Assembly: GCF_015624485.1 (NCBI RefSeq) | Contig: NZ_CP061378.1 | Location: 4,836,001-4,900,000 of the forward strand | Origin: Bradyrhizobium genosp. L | Lineage (GTDB): Bacteria; Pseudomonadota; Alphaproteobacteria; Rhizobiales; Xanthobacteraceae | Length of the DNA: 64,000 nt | Direction of reading: 5' to 3' | Shown here: positions 44,291 to 53,319 of the stretch, in pieces | Numbering within the stretch: the first letter of the stretch is position 1 | How the letters are laid out: every line of letters begins with the position of its first letter | The notes under the pieces: model-generated | Seen by the model: only the letters and a program-made list of their open reading frames with translations | Databases searched by the model: none | Told to the model about the DNA's origin: nothing | Program-made: the position numbers and the translations under genes

Positions 44291-45412
44291 ATGCGAATCC
44301 TGCTCGCGCTGCTGCTGTCGTTCGCCACCGCCGCGCATGCCGAGGAGCGAGGCCTCCTGCCCGGCCTGATCGCCGCGCCGATGCTGCTGCCGGTGCATCT
44401 GTCCGGCAAGGACCTGACGCTCGACAGCTATGTCGTGCGTCCCGATCGTCCCGGCCGGTTTCCGCTGGTGATCATGACGCACGGCACGCCCGGCGGAATG
44501 GACGACGCGTTCTTCCGCAACATCGCGCGGCGCAGTCCGACCGGCTTCAACACCGCGGCGCTCGCGCTGGCGCAGCGCGGCTATGCTGTGCTCGCCGTCA
44601 TGCGCCGCGGCTTCGGCCTGTCGGGCGGCGGTTATGCCGAAGACCTGCCGAGGCCGTGCGACTATCTCGGCGGCGTGCGAGTCGGCGCCGACGACATCGT
44701 TGCGGCGATCGCGGCGGTTCGCGGCGAGCCGTGGGTCGATCCCGATCGCATCCTGCTGCTCGGCCACTCCACCGGCGGGCTGACCATGCTTGCGGTCGCG
44801 GAGCGCAATCCAGCGGGGGTCGTGGGCCTGCTCAATTTCGACGGCGGCTATCATTCGTTCACGAAATCGGGCGAGGCTTGCGGCGCAGAACGCCTGGTCG
44901 GCACCGCAGCGATGCTCGGCCGCACCGCGCGCGTGCCCGCGCTCTGGCTGTACGCCGAGAACGACCCGTTCTACGGTCCGGAGCTGGCGCGGCGGATGCT
45001 TGCGGCCTACACGGCCAGTGGCGCGCCGGCAAGATTGCAGATGCTGCCGCCGTTCGGCGACAACGGCCATGACCTCGTCATCCGAGCCGCAGCCGGCATC
45101 TGGCTTCCCGCGGTCGAGCAGTTCCTTGCCGAGCTGAAGCTGCCGACCGCGGTCACGATCGAGCTGCCGGAGCCCGCCGCGCTGGCAGCGCCGCCTGGCC
45201 TTTCAGTCGATTGCGCGAAGCTGTTCGCGGGCTACGTCGCCTATCGCGGTGATGCCAAAGCCTTTGCCGTCAACGACGCCGGTGCGTGCGCCCAGGCCGT
45301 CGGCCGCACGGTGACGGAAGCGCGCGATGGCGCCATCGCGCAATGCCAGGGCGGCGGCGCCGGCGCACCATGTCATGTCTATGCCATCGGCCAGCACGTT
45401 GGGGAGAATTGA
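44291..45412 (+). CDS. Exported alpha/beta hydrolase (373 aa)
   Basis: A signal peptide MRILLALLLSFATAAHAEE and GGAG before ATG 44291 fix the start. The hydrolase core has MTHGTPGG, the nucleophile elbow LLGHSTGGL, and candidate Asp (AENDPFYG) and His (DNGHDLV). A C-terminal extension from about residue 310 has paired cysteines (CAKLF, GACAQAV, AQCQ, PCHVYAIG), a pattern close to that of the neighbouring DUF4189 protein. It is likely a periplasmic dienelactone-hydrolase-like esterase. Confidence 0.83.
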   Translation: MRILLALLLSFATAAHAEERGLLPGLIAAPMLLPVHLSGKDLTLDSYVVRPDRPGRFPLVIMTHGTPGGMDDAFFRNIARRSPTGFNTAALALAQRGYAVLAVMRRGFGLSGGGYAEDLPRPCDYLGGVRVGADDIVAAIAAVRGEPWVDPDRILLLGHSTGGLTMLAVAERNPAGVVGLLNFDGGYHSFTKSGEACGAERLVGTAAMLGRTARVPALWLYAENDPFYGPELARRMLAAYTASGAPARLQMLPPFGDNGHDLVIRAAAGIWLPAVEQFLAELKLPTAVTIELPEPAALAAPPGLSVDCAKLFAGYVAYRGDAKAFAVNDAGACAQAVGRTVTEARDGAIAQCQGGGAGAPCHVYAIGQHVGEN

Positions 45413-45432
45413 GCGGCCGCGAACCAATGGCG

Positions 45433-45840
45433 TCAGCCCTTGGCGTCGCAGGCCCAGGCGCGGATCACGCATTCCTTGCCGCCATATTCGTAGCACTTCC
45501 TGGTCGCGGCGTTGAGCGAGCTCGAGATCCTTGGCGCCACGGCATAGCCGTGGGCACCGCAGGGATTTTTCATGTCGATCGCGAACGCGGCGCAGGCGCG
45601 CTTCATGGTCACCGCCGTGCAGTCGCCCTTGCACTGCTTCAGCGCGGCGGCGCGCGCGGAGGCTTCCGCCGGATAGTCATAGGCCTGGCCATAGGCGCCG
45701 CACTTGCCGACCGCAAACGCGCCGGCCGCGTGGGCCTCCCTGACGAAATTGTCCGCAACGAAACGCGAGGCGCCGATCAGCAATGTCAGGACAAGAATGA
45801 TCAGCGCGCGACGCTGCGCGGCGACGGTCGAAATGATCAA
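45433..45840 (-). CDS. DUF4189 domain exported protein (135 aa)
   Basis: An N-terminal hydrophobic segment (LIILVLTLLIGASRFV) is a signal peptide or anchor. The domain GAFAVGKCGAYGQAYDYP, ARAAALKQCKGDCTAVT and ACAAFAIDMKNPCGAHGYA has eight Cys residues in all, as in DUF4189, probably forming disulfides in the periplasm. Function unknown. It converges with the hydrolase. Confidence 0.83.
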   Translation of the reverse strand: MIISTVAAQRRALIILVLTLLIGASRFVADNFVREAHAAGAFAVGKCGAYGQAYDYPAEASARAAALKQCKGDCTAVTMKRACAAFAIDMKNPCGAHGYAVAPRISSSLNAATRKCYEYGGKECVIRAWACDAKG

Positions 45841-45933
45841 GACGGAAATCCCCCAAAGTCCGGCGCGGACTCTACAAGGGGGTCGTTTCCAGATGGTGAA
45901 TGACGGGTTGATGGCGCCGAGTCTCCATCCTCT

Positions 45934-46053
45934 CGTCGTCCCGGCGAAGGCCGGGACTCATTGCCACCGAACTTTATTGTCGGTGGGAAGGCGGCCCCAG
46001 CTTTGCAAACCAATCCGCATTTGTGGTTGGGTCCCGGCCTTCGCCGGGACGAC
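45934..46053. repeat. Palindromic repeat, 'CGTCGTCCCGGCGAAGGCC' family
   Basis: The arm cgtcgtcccggcgaaggccg pairs with cggccttcgccgggacgac at the right end; the inner 70 bases are only weakly paired. The same outer arm frames the composite hairpin at 33082-33335. It ends seven bases before the stop of the next gene. Confidence 0.8.
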
Positions 46054-46060
46054 AGCAGGG

Positions 46061-47665
46061 CTAGCCCCGCCTTGCCGCTTCCAACGCCTGCGGGGTGTCG
46101 ATGTCGAGGAAGGCGCTGTTGCCTTCGACCGGGACTTCGGCCACCGCCTCGGCATGCTTGGCGATCAGATGGCGGGCGCCGATGTCGCCGTCCAGCGTCA
46201 TCAATTCCCTGAAGAAGCGGCGCGACCACAGCACCGGATTGCCGCGGCGGCCCTCGCTGACGGGGACCGCGATCAGGTGGCCGCGGTCGGGCGCGAAGGT
46301 CTCGATCAGGCGGTCGATCAGGTGCGCCGAGATCAGCGGCATGTCGCCGAGGCAGACGATGGCGCCGTCGGCGTTGTCGGAGACGGCTGAAATTCCCGAT
46401 TTCACCGAGCTTGCGAGCCCGCCGGCGAAATCGGGATTGCGGGCGAACGTCACCTTCAGTCCCGTCAGCGCCTGCTCGACCAGATCGGCCTGATGGCCGG
46501 TGACGACGATCACTTCACTGGCCTTCGAGGCCAGCGCCTGCTCGGCCACGGCGCGCACCAGCTTCTTGCCGTCGAGCTCGGCGAGCAGCTTGTTGGGGCC
46601 GCCCATCCGGGTCGAACGTCCCGCAGCAAGCACGATCGCCGCGACGTTGCGGTTGCCCTCGGTGTCGGGGACGGTGCGCGGCTGCGGCCGCGTTACGATC
46701 TCCATCAGCAGGCCGCCGACGCCCATGCCGGTAAGATCCGATCGCGTCACCTTGATGCCGGCCAAGAGTCGCATCAGCACCCAGTCGAAGCCGTTCTCGA
46801 CCGGCGAGCGCGCGCAGCCCGGCGCGCCCAACACCGGCACGCCGCCGGCGCTGCCGATCAGCAAGAGATTGCCGGGATCGACCGGCATGCCGAAATGCTC
46901 GATGGCGCCGCCGATCTCCGATATCGCGGCCGGGATGACGTCGCGCCGGTCGGCGATCGCCGACGCCCCGAACACGATCACGAGCTCGGCCCCCAGAGCG
47001 AGCAATTCCTTGATGGCGTCGGCCAGCACGGCCTCGTCATGCGGCACGCGCCGCTCCGCGATGATGGTCGCGCCGGCCGGCGCCAGCCGTTCCGCGGTGA
47101 CGCGCAGCGTCTTGTCGATCACCTTCGGCGACAGGCCCGGCAGCAAGGTCGAGACCACGCCGACCTTCTTGATCGCATAGGGCGCGATGCGCAGCGCATC
47201 CTTTCCCGCGGCGGCGACAGCCGCGTCGCGCAACCTGCCCTCGACGCCGAACGGGATCAGCTTGACGGTCGCGATCATCTCGCCTTCGACCACCGGCTTG
47301 AACGCCGCGAGCGTCGCGAAGGTGATGGCCTCGTCGACGCCGTTGATGCGGTCGACCGCGGCGCGGTCCACGACCAGCACGCCGGGACGCGCAGCGAACA
47401 GATTGGCGCGGCCGGTGAAGGCGCGCTCGACATTGACGCCCTCGCCCGCCACGGCTTGCGCGATGCTGGCGGCGGCGGCGTCCTCGGAGATGTCGCCCTC
47501 CTCGAGCCGCACCACCACGACGTCCTTGACGCCGGCCCTGGTCAGCGCCGCAACCTCGTCAGGGCCGATCGTGGTGCCCTTCTTGAGCACCAGCGCGCCC
47601 TGGCGCAGCGTGTGGACGGTGACGCCGCCAATCGCGTCGGCCGGACTGGCGGGCCCGAATTTCAT
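46061..47665 (-). CDS. Molybdopterin-binding / MocA-like nucleotidyltransferase fusion (534 aa)
   Basis: Residues about 1-340 resemble the MoeA/MoaB-type molybdopterin-binding region (VIVFGASAIADRRDVIPAAI, GCARSPVENGFDWVLMRLLAG). Residues about 343-534 are a nucleotidyltransferase with VAAIVLAAGRSTRMGGPNKLL and CLGDMPLISAHL, the signature of MocA-type enzymes that add CMP to molybdopterin. Fusion proteins of this type serve molybdenum hydroxylases, fitting the cox cluster. The start overlaps the stop of the XdhC-like gene by four bases. Confidence 0.9.
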   Translation of the reverse strand: MKFGPASPADAIGGVTVHTLRQGALVLKKGTTIGPDEVAALTRAGVKDVVVVRLEEGDISEDAAAASIAQAVAGEGVNVERAFTGRANLFAARPGVLVVDRAAVDRINGVDEAITFATLAAFKPVVEGEMIATVKLIPFGVEGRLRDAAVAAAGKDALRIAPYAIKKVGVVSTLLPGLSPKVIDKTLRVTAERLAPAGATIIAERRVPHDEAVLADAIKELLALGAELVIVFGASAIADRRDVIPAAISEIGGAIEHFGMPVDPGNLLLIGSAGGVPVLGAPGCARSPVENGFDWVLMRLLAGIKVTRSDLTGMGVGGLLMEIVTRPQPRTVPDTEGNRNVAAIVLAAGRSTRMGGPNKLLAELDGKKLVRAVAEQALASKASEVIVVTGHQADLVEQALTGLKVTFARNPDFAGGLASSVKSGISAVSDNADGAIVCLGDMPLISAHLIDRLIETFAPDRGHLIAVPVSEGRRGNPVLWSRRFFRELMTLDGDIGARHLIAKHAEAVAEVPVEGNSAFLDIDTPQALEAARRG

Positions 47666-48363
47666 GCCGCTTCTTCTTTTTCTTTGGGAGGCAGTCTGAG
47701 CTGCGCGGTGATCTCGGCCATGATCGCGACCGCGATCTCCGCCGGCGACACCGCGCCGATGTCGAGGCCGATTGGCGCGTGGATCCGCCCGATATCGCTG
47801 TCTTTCGCGCCCTGCGCGCGCAGCCGCTCGCCGCGCTTGGCGTGGGTCTTCCGCGAGCCGAGCGCGCCGATATAGAAGCAGTCGCGATCGAAGGCATGCA
47901 GCAGCGCCGGATCGTCGATCTTCGGATCATGCGTCACCGCGACGAACGCCGTGTAGTGATCGACATTGAGCGGCGGCAGCGCGACGTCGGGCCATTCGGC
48001 GATCAGCGGCACGTCGGGGAAGCGCTCGGGGCTCGCGAACGCCGTGCGCGGATCGACCACGGTGACGTCGTAGTCGAGCGAGCGCGCCAGCGGCGCCAGC
48101 GCCTGGCTGATGTGAACCGCGCCGATGATCACGAGCTTTGCGGTCGGCGCGTAGACGTTGAGGAACAGCTTCTTGCCGCCGGCCTCGACATTGCCGCTCT
48201 TGCCCATCCGCAGCTGTTTTGACAACTCGGCGCGCAGCGGATCGGCAGCGATGTCCCTGGCCTTCACCAGGCGCTGCTCGCCATTGGCGGTGTCGGTGAC
48301 GATGATGACCGGGCGGCGCGCGGCCCGTTCGGCATTCAGCTCTTTCAGGGTTTCGAGCTTCAC
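47662..48363 (-). CDS. XdhC/CoxI family protein, Rossmann half (233 aa)
   Basis: LVIIGAVHISQALAPLARSLDYDVTVVDPR is the NAD-binding-like XdhC_C domain; YIGALGSRKTHAKRGERL and IHAPIGLDIGAVSPAEIAVAIMAEI are its other conserved parts. XdhC-type proteins bind the molybdenum cofactor, help its sulfuration and insert it into the hydroxylase. The N-terminal CoxI half is a separate gene two bases upstream, so the usual two-domain protein is split here. Confidence 0.9.
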   Translation of the reverse strand: MKLETLKELNAERAARRPVIIVTDTANGEQRLVKARDIAADPLRAELSKQLRMGKSGNVEAGGKKLFLNVYAPTAKLVIIGAVHISQALAPLARSLDYDVTVVDPRTAFASPERFPDVPLIAEWPDVALPPLNVDHYTAFVAVTHDPKIDDPALLHAFDRDCFYIGALGSRKTHAKRGERLRAQGAKDSDIGRIHAPIGLDIGAVSPAEIAVAIMAEITAQLRLPPKEKEEAA

Positions 48364-48365
48364 GG

Positions 48366-48689
48366 CTAGCCGACCTTCTCGACGAAGACGCGGATAGTGC
48401 CGCCGCAGGACAGGCCGACATTCCAGGCGGTCTCGTCGGCGACGCCGAATTCCAGCATCTTGGGTTGCCCGCTCGTGATCACGTCGAGCGCCTCGGTGAC
48501 CACGGCGCCCTCGACGCAGCCGCCGGAGACGCTCCCTAAGAACGTGCCGTCATCATTGATGACGAGGCTGGAGCCGGCCGGGCGCGGCGCCGAGCCCCAG
48601 GTCTCGACCACGGTGGCCAGTGCCACGCCGTGGCCCTGCTTCTGCCAGGTCTCGGCGGCCTGCAGGATGTCTTCGTCGCGGTTCAGCAT
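48366..48689 (-). CDS. XdhC/CoxI family protein, N-terminal half (107 aa)
   Basis: The whole protein is one XdhC_CoxI domain: VALATVVETWGSAPRPAGSSLVI, FLGSVSGGCVEGAVV and NVGLSCGGTIRVFVE, with the conserved Cys in each of the two glycine motifs. It lies two bases upstream of the Rossmann half, and the two products probably act as one maturation factor. Confidence 0.9.
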   Translation of the reverse strand: MLNRDEDILQAAETWQKQGHGVALATVVETWGSAPRPAGSSLVINDDGTFLGSVSGGCVEGAVVTEALDVITSGQPKMLEFGVADETAWNVGLSCGGTIRVFVEKVG

Positions 48690-48717
48690 GGCGGCCTCCA
48701 GTCAGTTCGGATGCATC

Positions 48718-49920
48718 TCAGGCTACGGAGCGGATCAGGCTGCGGTGGTGCGCGGGCGGCGCGGACGACAGCGCCTGGATCAACCCCTTGATGGATGTCA
48801 AATTATGCACCGGACGAAATTCGTCAACGTGGGGCAGCATCATTTTGATGCCCTGCGCCTTGGCCTCGAAGCCGGAATAGCGCAGCAGCGGATTGAGCCA
48901 GATCAGGCGGCGGCAGGAGCGGTGCAGCCGGTCCATCTCGAACGCCAGTTTGGCATCCGCCTCCCGTTCCAGTCCATCGGATATAAGGAGCACGATGGCG
49001 CCCTGGCCGAGCACCCGGCGGGCCCAGAGCTGGTTGAAGGAGTGCAGCGAGGTCGCGATCCGCGTCCCGCCGGCCCAGTCCTCGACCGAGGACGAGCAGT
49101 GCGCCAGCGCCTCGTCGGGATCACGCTGCCGTAATGCGCGCGTCACATTGGTCAGGCGGGTGCCGAACAGGAACACCGAGACCCGTTTGCGGGCGTCGGT
49201 GATGGCATGCAGGAAATGCAGGAACAGGCGGGTGTACTCGCTCATCGAGCCGGAGATGTCGAGCAGCGCCACGATCGGCGCCGGCTTCTCGATCCGGCCA
49301 AGCTTCCTGATATCGATGATCTCGCCGCCGGTGCGCAGCGAGGAGCGGATCGTGCGGCGCATGTCAAGCCGCAGGCCGCGCGCATCGGGCTGGTAGCGGC
49401 GGGTAACGAGCTCGGCCTGCGGCAGCCGCATCAGCGCGATCTCCCTGACGACCTCGGCGATCTCGGCCGCGGTCATCTGCGCAAAGTCCTTCTTCTGCAG
49501 CACCTCCTTGTCGGAGACCGAGAGTTTCAGCTCCTGCTCCTGGGCCTGCGGGCGCTCTTCACGCGTTGCGGGTTGCGCCAGGGCCTCCTGGACCCGGCGC
49601 GAGGCCGGCGGCGGCTTCTTCTTGGCATGGTCGGGCAGCGGCACCGAATCCAGCATGCTCTTCCACTCCTCGGCGGCGCGGAAGAACAGCTCGAAGGCCT
49701 GGCGGAAGATCAGCGCATGCTCGTGGCGCTTGACGAAGATCGCCTGCAGCGTGGCGTAGAAATCGGCGCGGTTGCCGACCTCGATCAGCTGCAGCGCATT
49801 GAGCGCATCGATCACCGAGCCCGGGCCGACGGGCAGCCCGGCCGCGCGCAAGGCACGGGCGAAGCCGATCACGTTGTCGGCCATGTGGCCGGTCGGCGGA
49901 TCGAGGTGGTTGATCGGCAT
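48718..49920 (-). CDS. coxE: CoxE-like VWA-domain protein (400 aa)
   Basis: The C-terminal half is a von Willebrand A domain with the MIDAS motif in ALLDISGSMSEYTRLFLHFLHA, and later GGTRIATSL and LLISDGLERE. CoxE works with the MoxR ATPase CoxD in building the [CuSMoO2] centre of CO dehydrogenase. The ATG at 49920 is used; 49884 is an alternative. A palindromic repeat separates it from coxD. Confidence 0.88.
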   Translation of the reverse strand: MPINHLDPPTGHMADNVIGFARALRAAGLPVGPGSVIDALNALQLIEVGNRADFYATLQAIFVKRHEHALIFRQAFELFFRAAEEWKSMLDSVPLPDHAKKKPPPASRRVQEALAQPATREERPQAQEQELKLSVSDKEVLQKKDFAQMTAAEIAEVVREIALMRLPQAELVTRRYQPDARGLRLDMRRTIRSSLRTGGEIIDIRKLGRIEKPAPIVALLDISGSMSEYTRLFLHFLHAITDARKRVSVFLFGTRLTNVTRALRQRDPDEALAHCSSSVEDWAGGTRIATSLHSFNQLWARRVLGQGAIVLLISDGLEREADAKLAFEMDRLHRSCRRLIWLNPLLRYSGFEAKAQGIKMMLPHVDEFRPVHNLTSIKGLIQALSSAPPAHHRSLIRSVA

Positions 49921-49933
49921 CGTATCTTTGCCT

Positions 49934-50102
49934 CGTCATTCCGGGGCACGCGAAGCGTGAACCCGGAATCCATTGATCCATGCGTGATGCGGCCCGATGG
50001 ATTCCAGGCTCGCGCTAGCCAAGTCGGCTGTCGCCGACTTGGCTGCTTAAGACTTACCGAACTCGGGTAAACCCGAGTTCGGGCGGCGCGCCCCGGAATG
50101 AC
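49934..50102. repeat. Palindromic repeat of the 'CGTCATTCCGGGGC' family with two inserted palindromes
   Basis: The left arm (49934-49973) and the split right arm (about 49997-50016 and 50087-50102) match the family at 3402. Inserted in the right arm are two exact palindromes: agccaagtcggc/gccgacttggct with a four-base loop (50017-50044) and ccgaactcgggt/acccgagttcgg with a two-base loop (50057-50082). Confidence 0.85.
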
Positions 50103-50104
50103 AG

Positions 50105-51010
50105 CTAGTCGCTCGTCGCTTCCTTCAATGTCTTCTGCAACGCATCGCCCTGCATGCGCGCGATGTCGTCCTGGTACTTCAGCAGCGCGCCCAGGGTGTC
50201 GCCGACCACCTGCGGGGTCAGCGAGCGGGCGTCGAGCTCGGAGAGCGCGGTCGCCCAGTCGATGGTCTCGGCCACCCCCGGCGACTTGTAGAAATCCTGG
50301 TTGCGCAGTGCCTGCACGAAGCGCACGACCTGCTGCGACAGCTTTGCGGAAATGTTCGGCACCCGCGACTTGACGATCGCAAGCTCGCGCTCGGCGGCGG
50401 GATAATCCACCCAGTGATACAGACAACGCCGCTTCAGCGCGTCGTGGATCTCGCGGGTGCGGTTCGAGGTGATGATCACGATCGGCGGCGCCGGCGCCTT
50501 CACCGTGCCGAGCTCGGGGATGGTGACCTGGAAGTCGCTGAGGATTTCGAGGAGATACGCCTCGAACGCCTCGTCGGCACGGTCGAGCTCGTCGATCAGC
50601 AGCACCGGGGGACCTGCGACATCGGGCTCGAGCGCCTGCAACAGCGGCCGCTTGATCAGGAAGCGCTCGGCGAAGATGTCGCTGGCGAGCTGGTCGCGGT
50701 CGGTTTCGCCGGACGCTTCCGCCAGCCGGATCGCGATCATCTGCGCCGCGCTGCTCCACTCGTAGACGGCCGACGCAACGTCGAGCCCCTCATAGCATTG
50801 CAGGCGGATCAGCTTGCGCCCGAGCGCCGCCGACAGCACCTTGGCGATCTCGGTCTTGCCGACGCCGGCCTCGCCTTCCAGGAACAGCGGCCGGCCCATC
50901 CGGAGCGCGAGATAGGTCACGGTCGCAAGCGACCGTTCGGCGAGATAGCCGCGCGCGGTCAACAGCTCCAGCAGCGCATCGACGGAGGTAGGTAACGCCG
51001 ATGCACTCAT
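50105..51010 (-). CDS. coxD: CoxD-like MoxR-family AAA+ ATPase (301 aa)
   Basis: Walker A GEAGVGKTEIAKVL, Walker B PVLLIDELDRADEAFEAYLLE and the sensor IITSNRTREIHDALKRRC are complete. CoxD is the chaperone ATPase for maturation of the CO dehydrogenase active site. It lies between coxM and coxE. Confidence 0.92.
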   Translation of the reverse strand: MSASALPTSVDALLELLTARGYLAERSLATVTYLALRMGRPLFLEGEAGVGKTEIAKVLSAALGRKLIRLQCYEGLDVASAVYEWSSAAQMIAIRLAEASGETDRDQLASDIFAERFLIKRPLLQALEPDVAGPPVLLIDELDRADEAFEAYLLEILSDFQVTIPELGTVKAPAPPIVIITSNRTREIHDALKRRCLYHWVDYPAAERELAIVKSRVPNISAKLSQQVVRFVQALRNQDFYKSPGVAETIDWATALSELDARSLTPQVVGDTLGALLKYQDDIARMQGDALQKTLKEATSD

Positions 51011-51053
51011 GGAACAGCCAGTCTTCGAACAGAGGTCAGCAAGATCACGCTTT

Positions 51054-51083
51054 GATATCTAGTCCTTGGATATCTAGTCCTTG
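51054..51083. repeat. 15-bp tandem duplication over the coxM stop codon
   Basis: Two exact copies of gatatctagtccttg (51054-51068, 51069-51083) lie head to tail. The second copy contains the coxM stop (51074-51076) and its last codons; the first repeats them beyond the stop. Confidence 0.85.
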
Positions 51084-51880
51084 GCGGTCGCGGCTTCCAC
51101 CGCCCGGCGCGCCAGAACGCCGATCAGATGCGCGCGGTATTCAGCACTGCCATGCAAATCGCTGTTCAGCCCCTCGGCCGGAACGGTCATGCCGTCGAGC
51201 ACCTTGTGCGAGAAGCGCTTTTTCAGGGCCTCCTCGAACGCGGCGACACGGAACACGCCGTCGGAGCCGGCGCCGGTCACCGCGACCCGCACGTCCGAGG
51301 GACGCTTGGCGACGAACACGCCGACCAGCGCGTAGCGCGAGGCCTGGTTGCGGAATTTCACATAGGCCGCCTTCTTCGGCAGCGGGAACATCACCTTGGT
51401 GATGATTTCGTCGGCTTCGAGCGCGGTCGTGAACAGGCCCTGGAAATACTCCTCGGCCTTCAGCCGCCGCTTGTTGGTGACGATGGTCGCGCCCAGCGCC
51501 AGCACCGCGGCCGGATAGTCGGCGGTCGGGTCGTTGTTGGCGAGCGAGCCGCCGATGGTGCCGCGGTGGCGCACCGCGGGATCGCCGATCAGGCCGGCGA
51601 GCTCGGCGAGCGCCGGGATCGCTTCGCCCACGACCGCTGAGCTCGCGACGTCGGCATGCTTGGCAGTGGCGCCGATCACCAGCGCGCGGCCCTTCATCTC
51701 GATGGTGTCGAGGCCTTCGATATGGGACAGGTCGACCAGATGCGGCGGGCTCGCCAGCCGCTGCTTCATGACCGGCACCAGCGTGTGGCCGCCGGCGATC
51801 AGCTTGGCCTCCTCGTTCTTGACCAGCAGATTGGCGGCCTGCCGCACGGTGCCGGGACGATGATATTTGAATTCGTACAT
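51074..51880 (-). CDS. coxM: CO dehydrogenase-type FAD-binding (medium) subunit (268 aa)
   Basis: FAD-binding motifs [14 protein letters not shown] (about residues 31-44) and [18 protein letters not shown] (about 105-122) are intact, and the C-terminal CO_deh_flav_C domain ends [17 protein letters not shown]. It passes electrons from the Mo and Fe-S centres to a quinone or other acceptor. It lies 90 bases after coxS; the gap holds tandem repeats and no gene. The sequence is closer to form-II-type hydroxylase subunits than can be told apart here. Confidence 0.9.
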   Translation of the reverse strand: MYEFKYHRPGTVRQAANLLVKNEEAKLIAGGHTLVPVMKQRLASPPHLVDLSHIEGLDTIEMKGRALVIGATAKHADVASSAVVGEAIPALAELAGLIGDPAVRHRGTIGGSLANNDPTADYPAAVLALGATIVTNKRRLKAEEYFQGLFTTALEADEIITKVMFPLPKKAAYVKFRNQASRYALVGVFVAKRPSDVRVAVTGAGSDGVFRVAAFEEALKKRFSHKVLDGMTVPAEGLNSDLHGSAEYRAHLIGVLARRAVEAATAKD

Positions 51881-51935
51881 TGGGAATGTCCTGATCGCGG
51901 ATGCGCGATGAAATGCTGACTTGAACGCTGACTTG

Positions 51936-51985
51936 GGCGAGGTCCGACGTTTTAGGCGAGGTCCGAGGTTTTAGGCGAGGTCCGA
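51936..51985. repeat. 19-bp tandem repeat at the 3' end of coxS
   Basis: ggcgaggtccga occurs three times at a 19-base period (51936, 51955, 51974), joined by cgtttta or ggtttta. The last copy is the end of coxS (codons for SDLA and stop); the other two repeat it beyond the stop, into the coxS-coxM gap. Confidence 0.85.
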
Positions 51986-52456
51986 CTTGGCCATGGCCTT
52001 CGCGCCGGCGGCGATCGAAGCGACGATGTTCTGGTAGCCGGTGCAGCGGCAGAGATTGCCTTCCAGCTCCTCGCGGATCACCTCGTCGGTGAGATCGTGG
52101 CCCTTGCGATGCACCAGGTCGACCGCGGTCATGATCATGCCCGGCGTACAGAAGCCGCATTGCAGGCCGTGATGCTCGCGGAAGGCCTCCTGCATCGGAT
52201 GCAGCGGCGCGCCGTCCGCGGCCAGCCCCTCGATGGTCTTGACCTCGTGGCCGTCGGCCATCACGGCAAGCGTGGTGCAGGACTTCACCGCCTTGCCGTC
52301 GAGATGCACGACGCAGGCGCCGCATTGCGAGGTGTCGCAGCCGACATGGGTACCGGTCAGCCGCAGGTTTTCGCGCAGAAACTGGACCAGAAGGGTACGG
52401 GGGTCGACATTCGCGTTCACGGGGTTGCCGTTCACGATCATTGAAATCTTGGCCAT
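51971..52456 (-). CDS. coxS: CO dehydrogenase-type 2Fe-2S (small) subunit (161 aa)
   Basis: Cysteines for both clusters are present: [16 protein letters not shown] for the plant-ferredoxin-like cluster and [14 protein letters not shown] plus [12 protein letters not shown] for the second. GAGAG precedes the ATG. It carries electrons between the Mo site and FAD in CO dehydrogenase or related aldehyde oxidases. In the usual operon the large subunit gene coxL is directly next to it; it is missing here. Confidence 0.93.
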   Translation of the reverse strand: MAKISMIVNGNPVNANVDPRTLLVQFLRENLRLTGTHVGCDTSQCGACVVHLDGKAVKSCTTLAVMADGHEVKTIEGLAADGAPLHPMQEAFREHHGLQCGFCTPGMIMTAVDLVHRKGHDLTDEVIREELEGNLCRCTGYQNIVASIAAGAKAMAKSDLA

Positions 52457-52662
52457 CAGCACTCTCTTATCTGCACCGCCGCATATCAGCGGCGCAGGCG
52501 GTTTAAAATCATTCCAGACGGCATAATATGGGCGGGCTCGGCGATGGGCAACCTTTCGAGCCCCCCACTGAGGGCATGGCCGGACCTGAACGGGCCGGCC
52601 TGTCGGCGGGGTTAACCCTGCAAGGCCTCCAGCCCTGAACGGCCTCTGGCCTGGCACAGCCT

Positions 52663-53109
52663 CTAGCCCTGCACGGCTTTGGCGAAATTGGCAAAGAACT
52701 CGTCGGCCAGTTTCTTGGCGGCACCGTTGATCAGGCGCTGGCCGAGCTGGGCGAGCTTGCCGCCGATCTGCGCCTCGACATTGTAGCTGAGCAGCGTGCC
52801 GCCATCCTTGTCGGCAAGCCCGACGGTGGCGCCGCCCTTGGCGAAACCGGCAACGCCGCCCTCGCCCTCGCCGGAGATCTTGTAGCCGTTCGGCGGGTCG
52901 AGATCGCTCAAGGTGACCTTGCCCTTGAAGCGGGCCGAGACCGGCCCGACCTTCATTTTCGCGGTGGCACGGAAGCCATGGTCGTCGGTCTTCTCCAGCT
53001 CCTCGCAGCCGGGGATGCAGGCCTTCAGCACCTCGGGATCGTTGAGCTTGTCCCACACCGCCTGGCGCGACGCCGCAAGCTGGACTTCGCCGGTCATCGT
53101 CATCGCCAT
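52663..53109 (-). CDS. coxG: CoxG-like SRPBCC family protein (148 aa)
   Basis: GGAGG six bases before ATG 53109 sets the start. [34 protein letters not shown] is the CoxG signature, and the rest fits the START-like fold to the C-terminal [11 protein letters not shown]. CoxG anchors CO dehydrogenase to the membrane in known systems. It is first in the cox cluster; 206 bases without a gene separate it from coxS. Confidence 0.9.
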   Translation of the reverse strand: MAMTMTGEVQLAASRQAVWDKLNDPEVLKACIPGCEELEKTDDHGFRATAKMKVGPVSARFKGKVTLSDLDPPNGYKISGEGEGGVAGFAKGGATVGLADKDGGTLLSYNVEAQIGGKLAQLGQRLINGAAKKLADEFFANFAKAVQG

Positions 53110-53319
53110 GGGGGACCTCCTCGATCGCTTGAAACCTTGGTTTCCCAAGTAAAGCAGCCAGCGGCCAAAGGAAAGGGCACCTTCGGAGGATGAGCGATGC
53201 ATATTCGCAGCTGCAGCAAGATGCGTCAGCGGTTCACAAAATCGCGCTGCGGTTGAAAATCGGCGCAGACCGTCGGCGGGCATTGGCATCCGCCGTGCGG
53301 AATGGTTAGGTCGCGCGAC

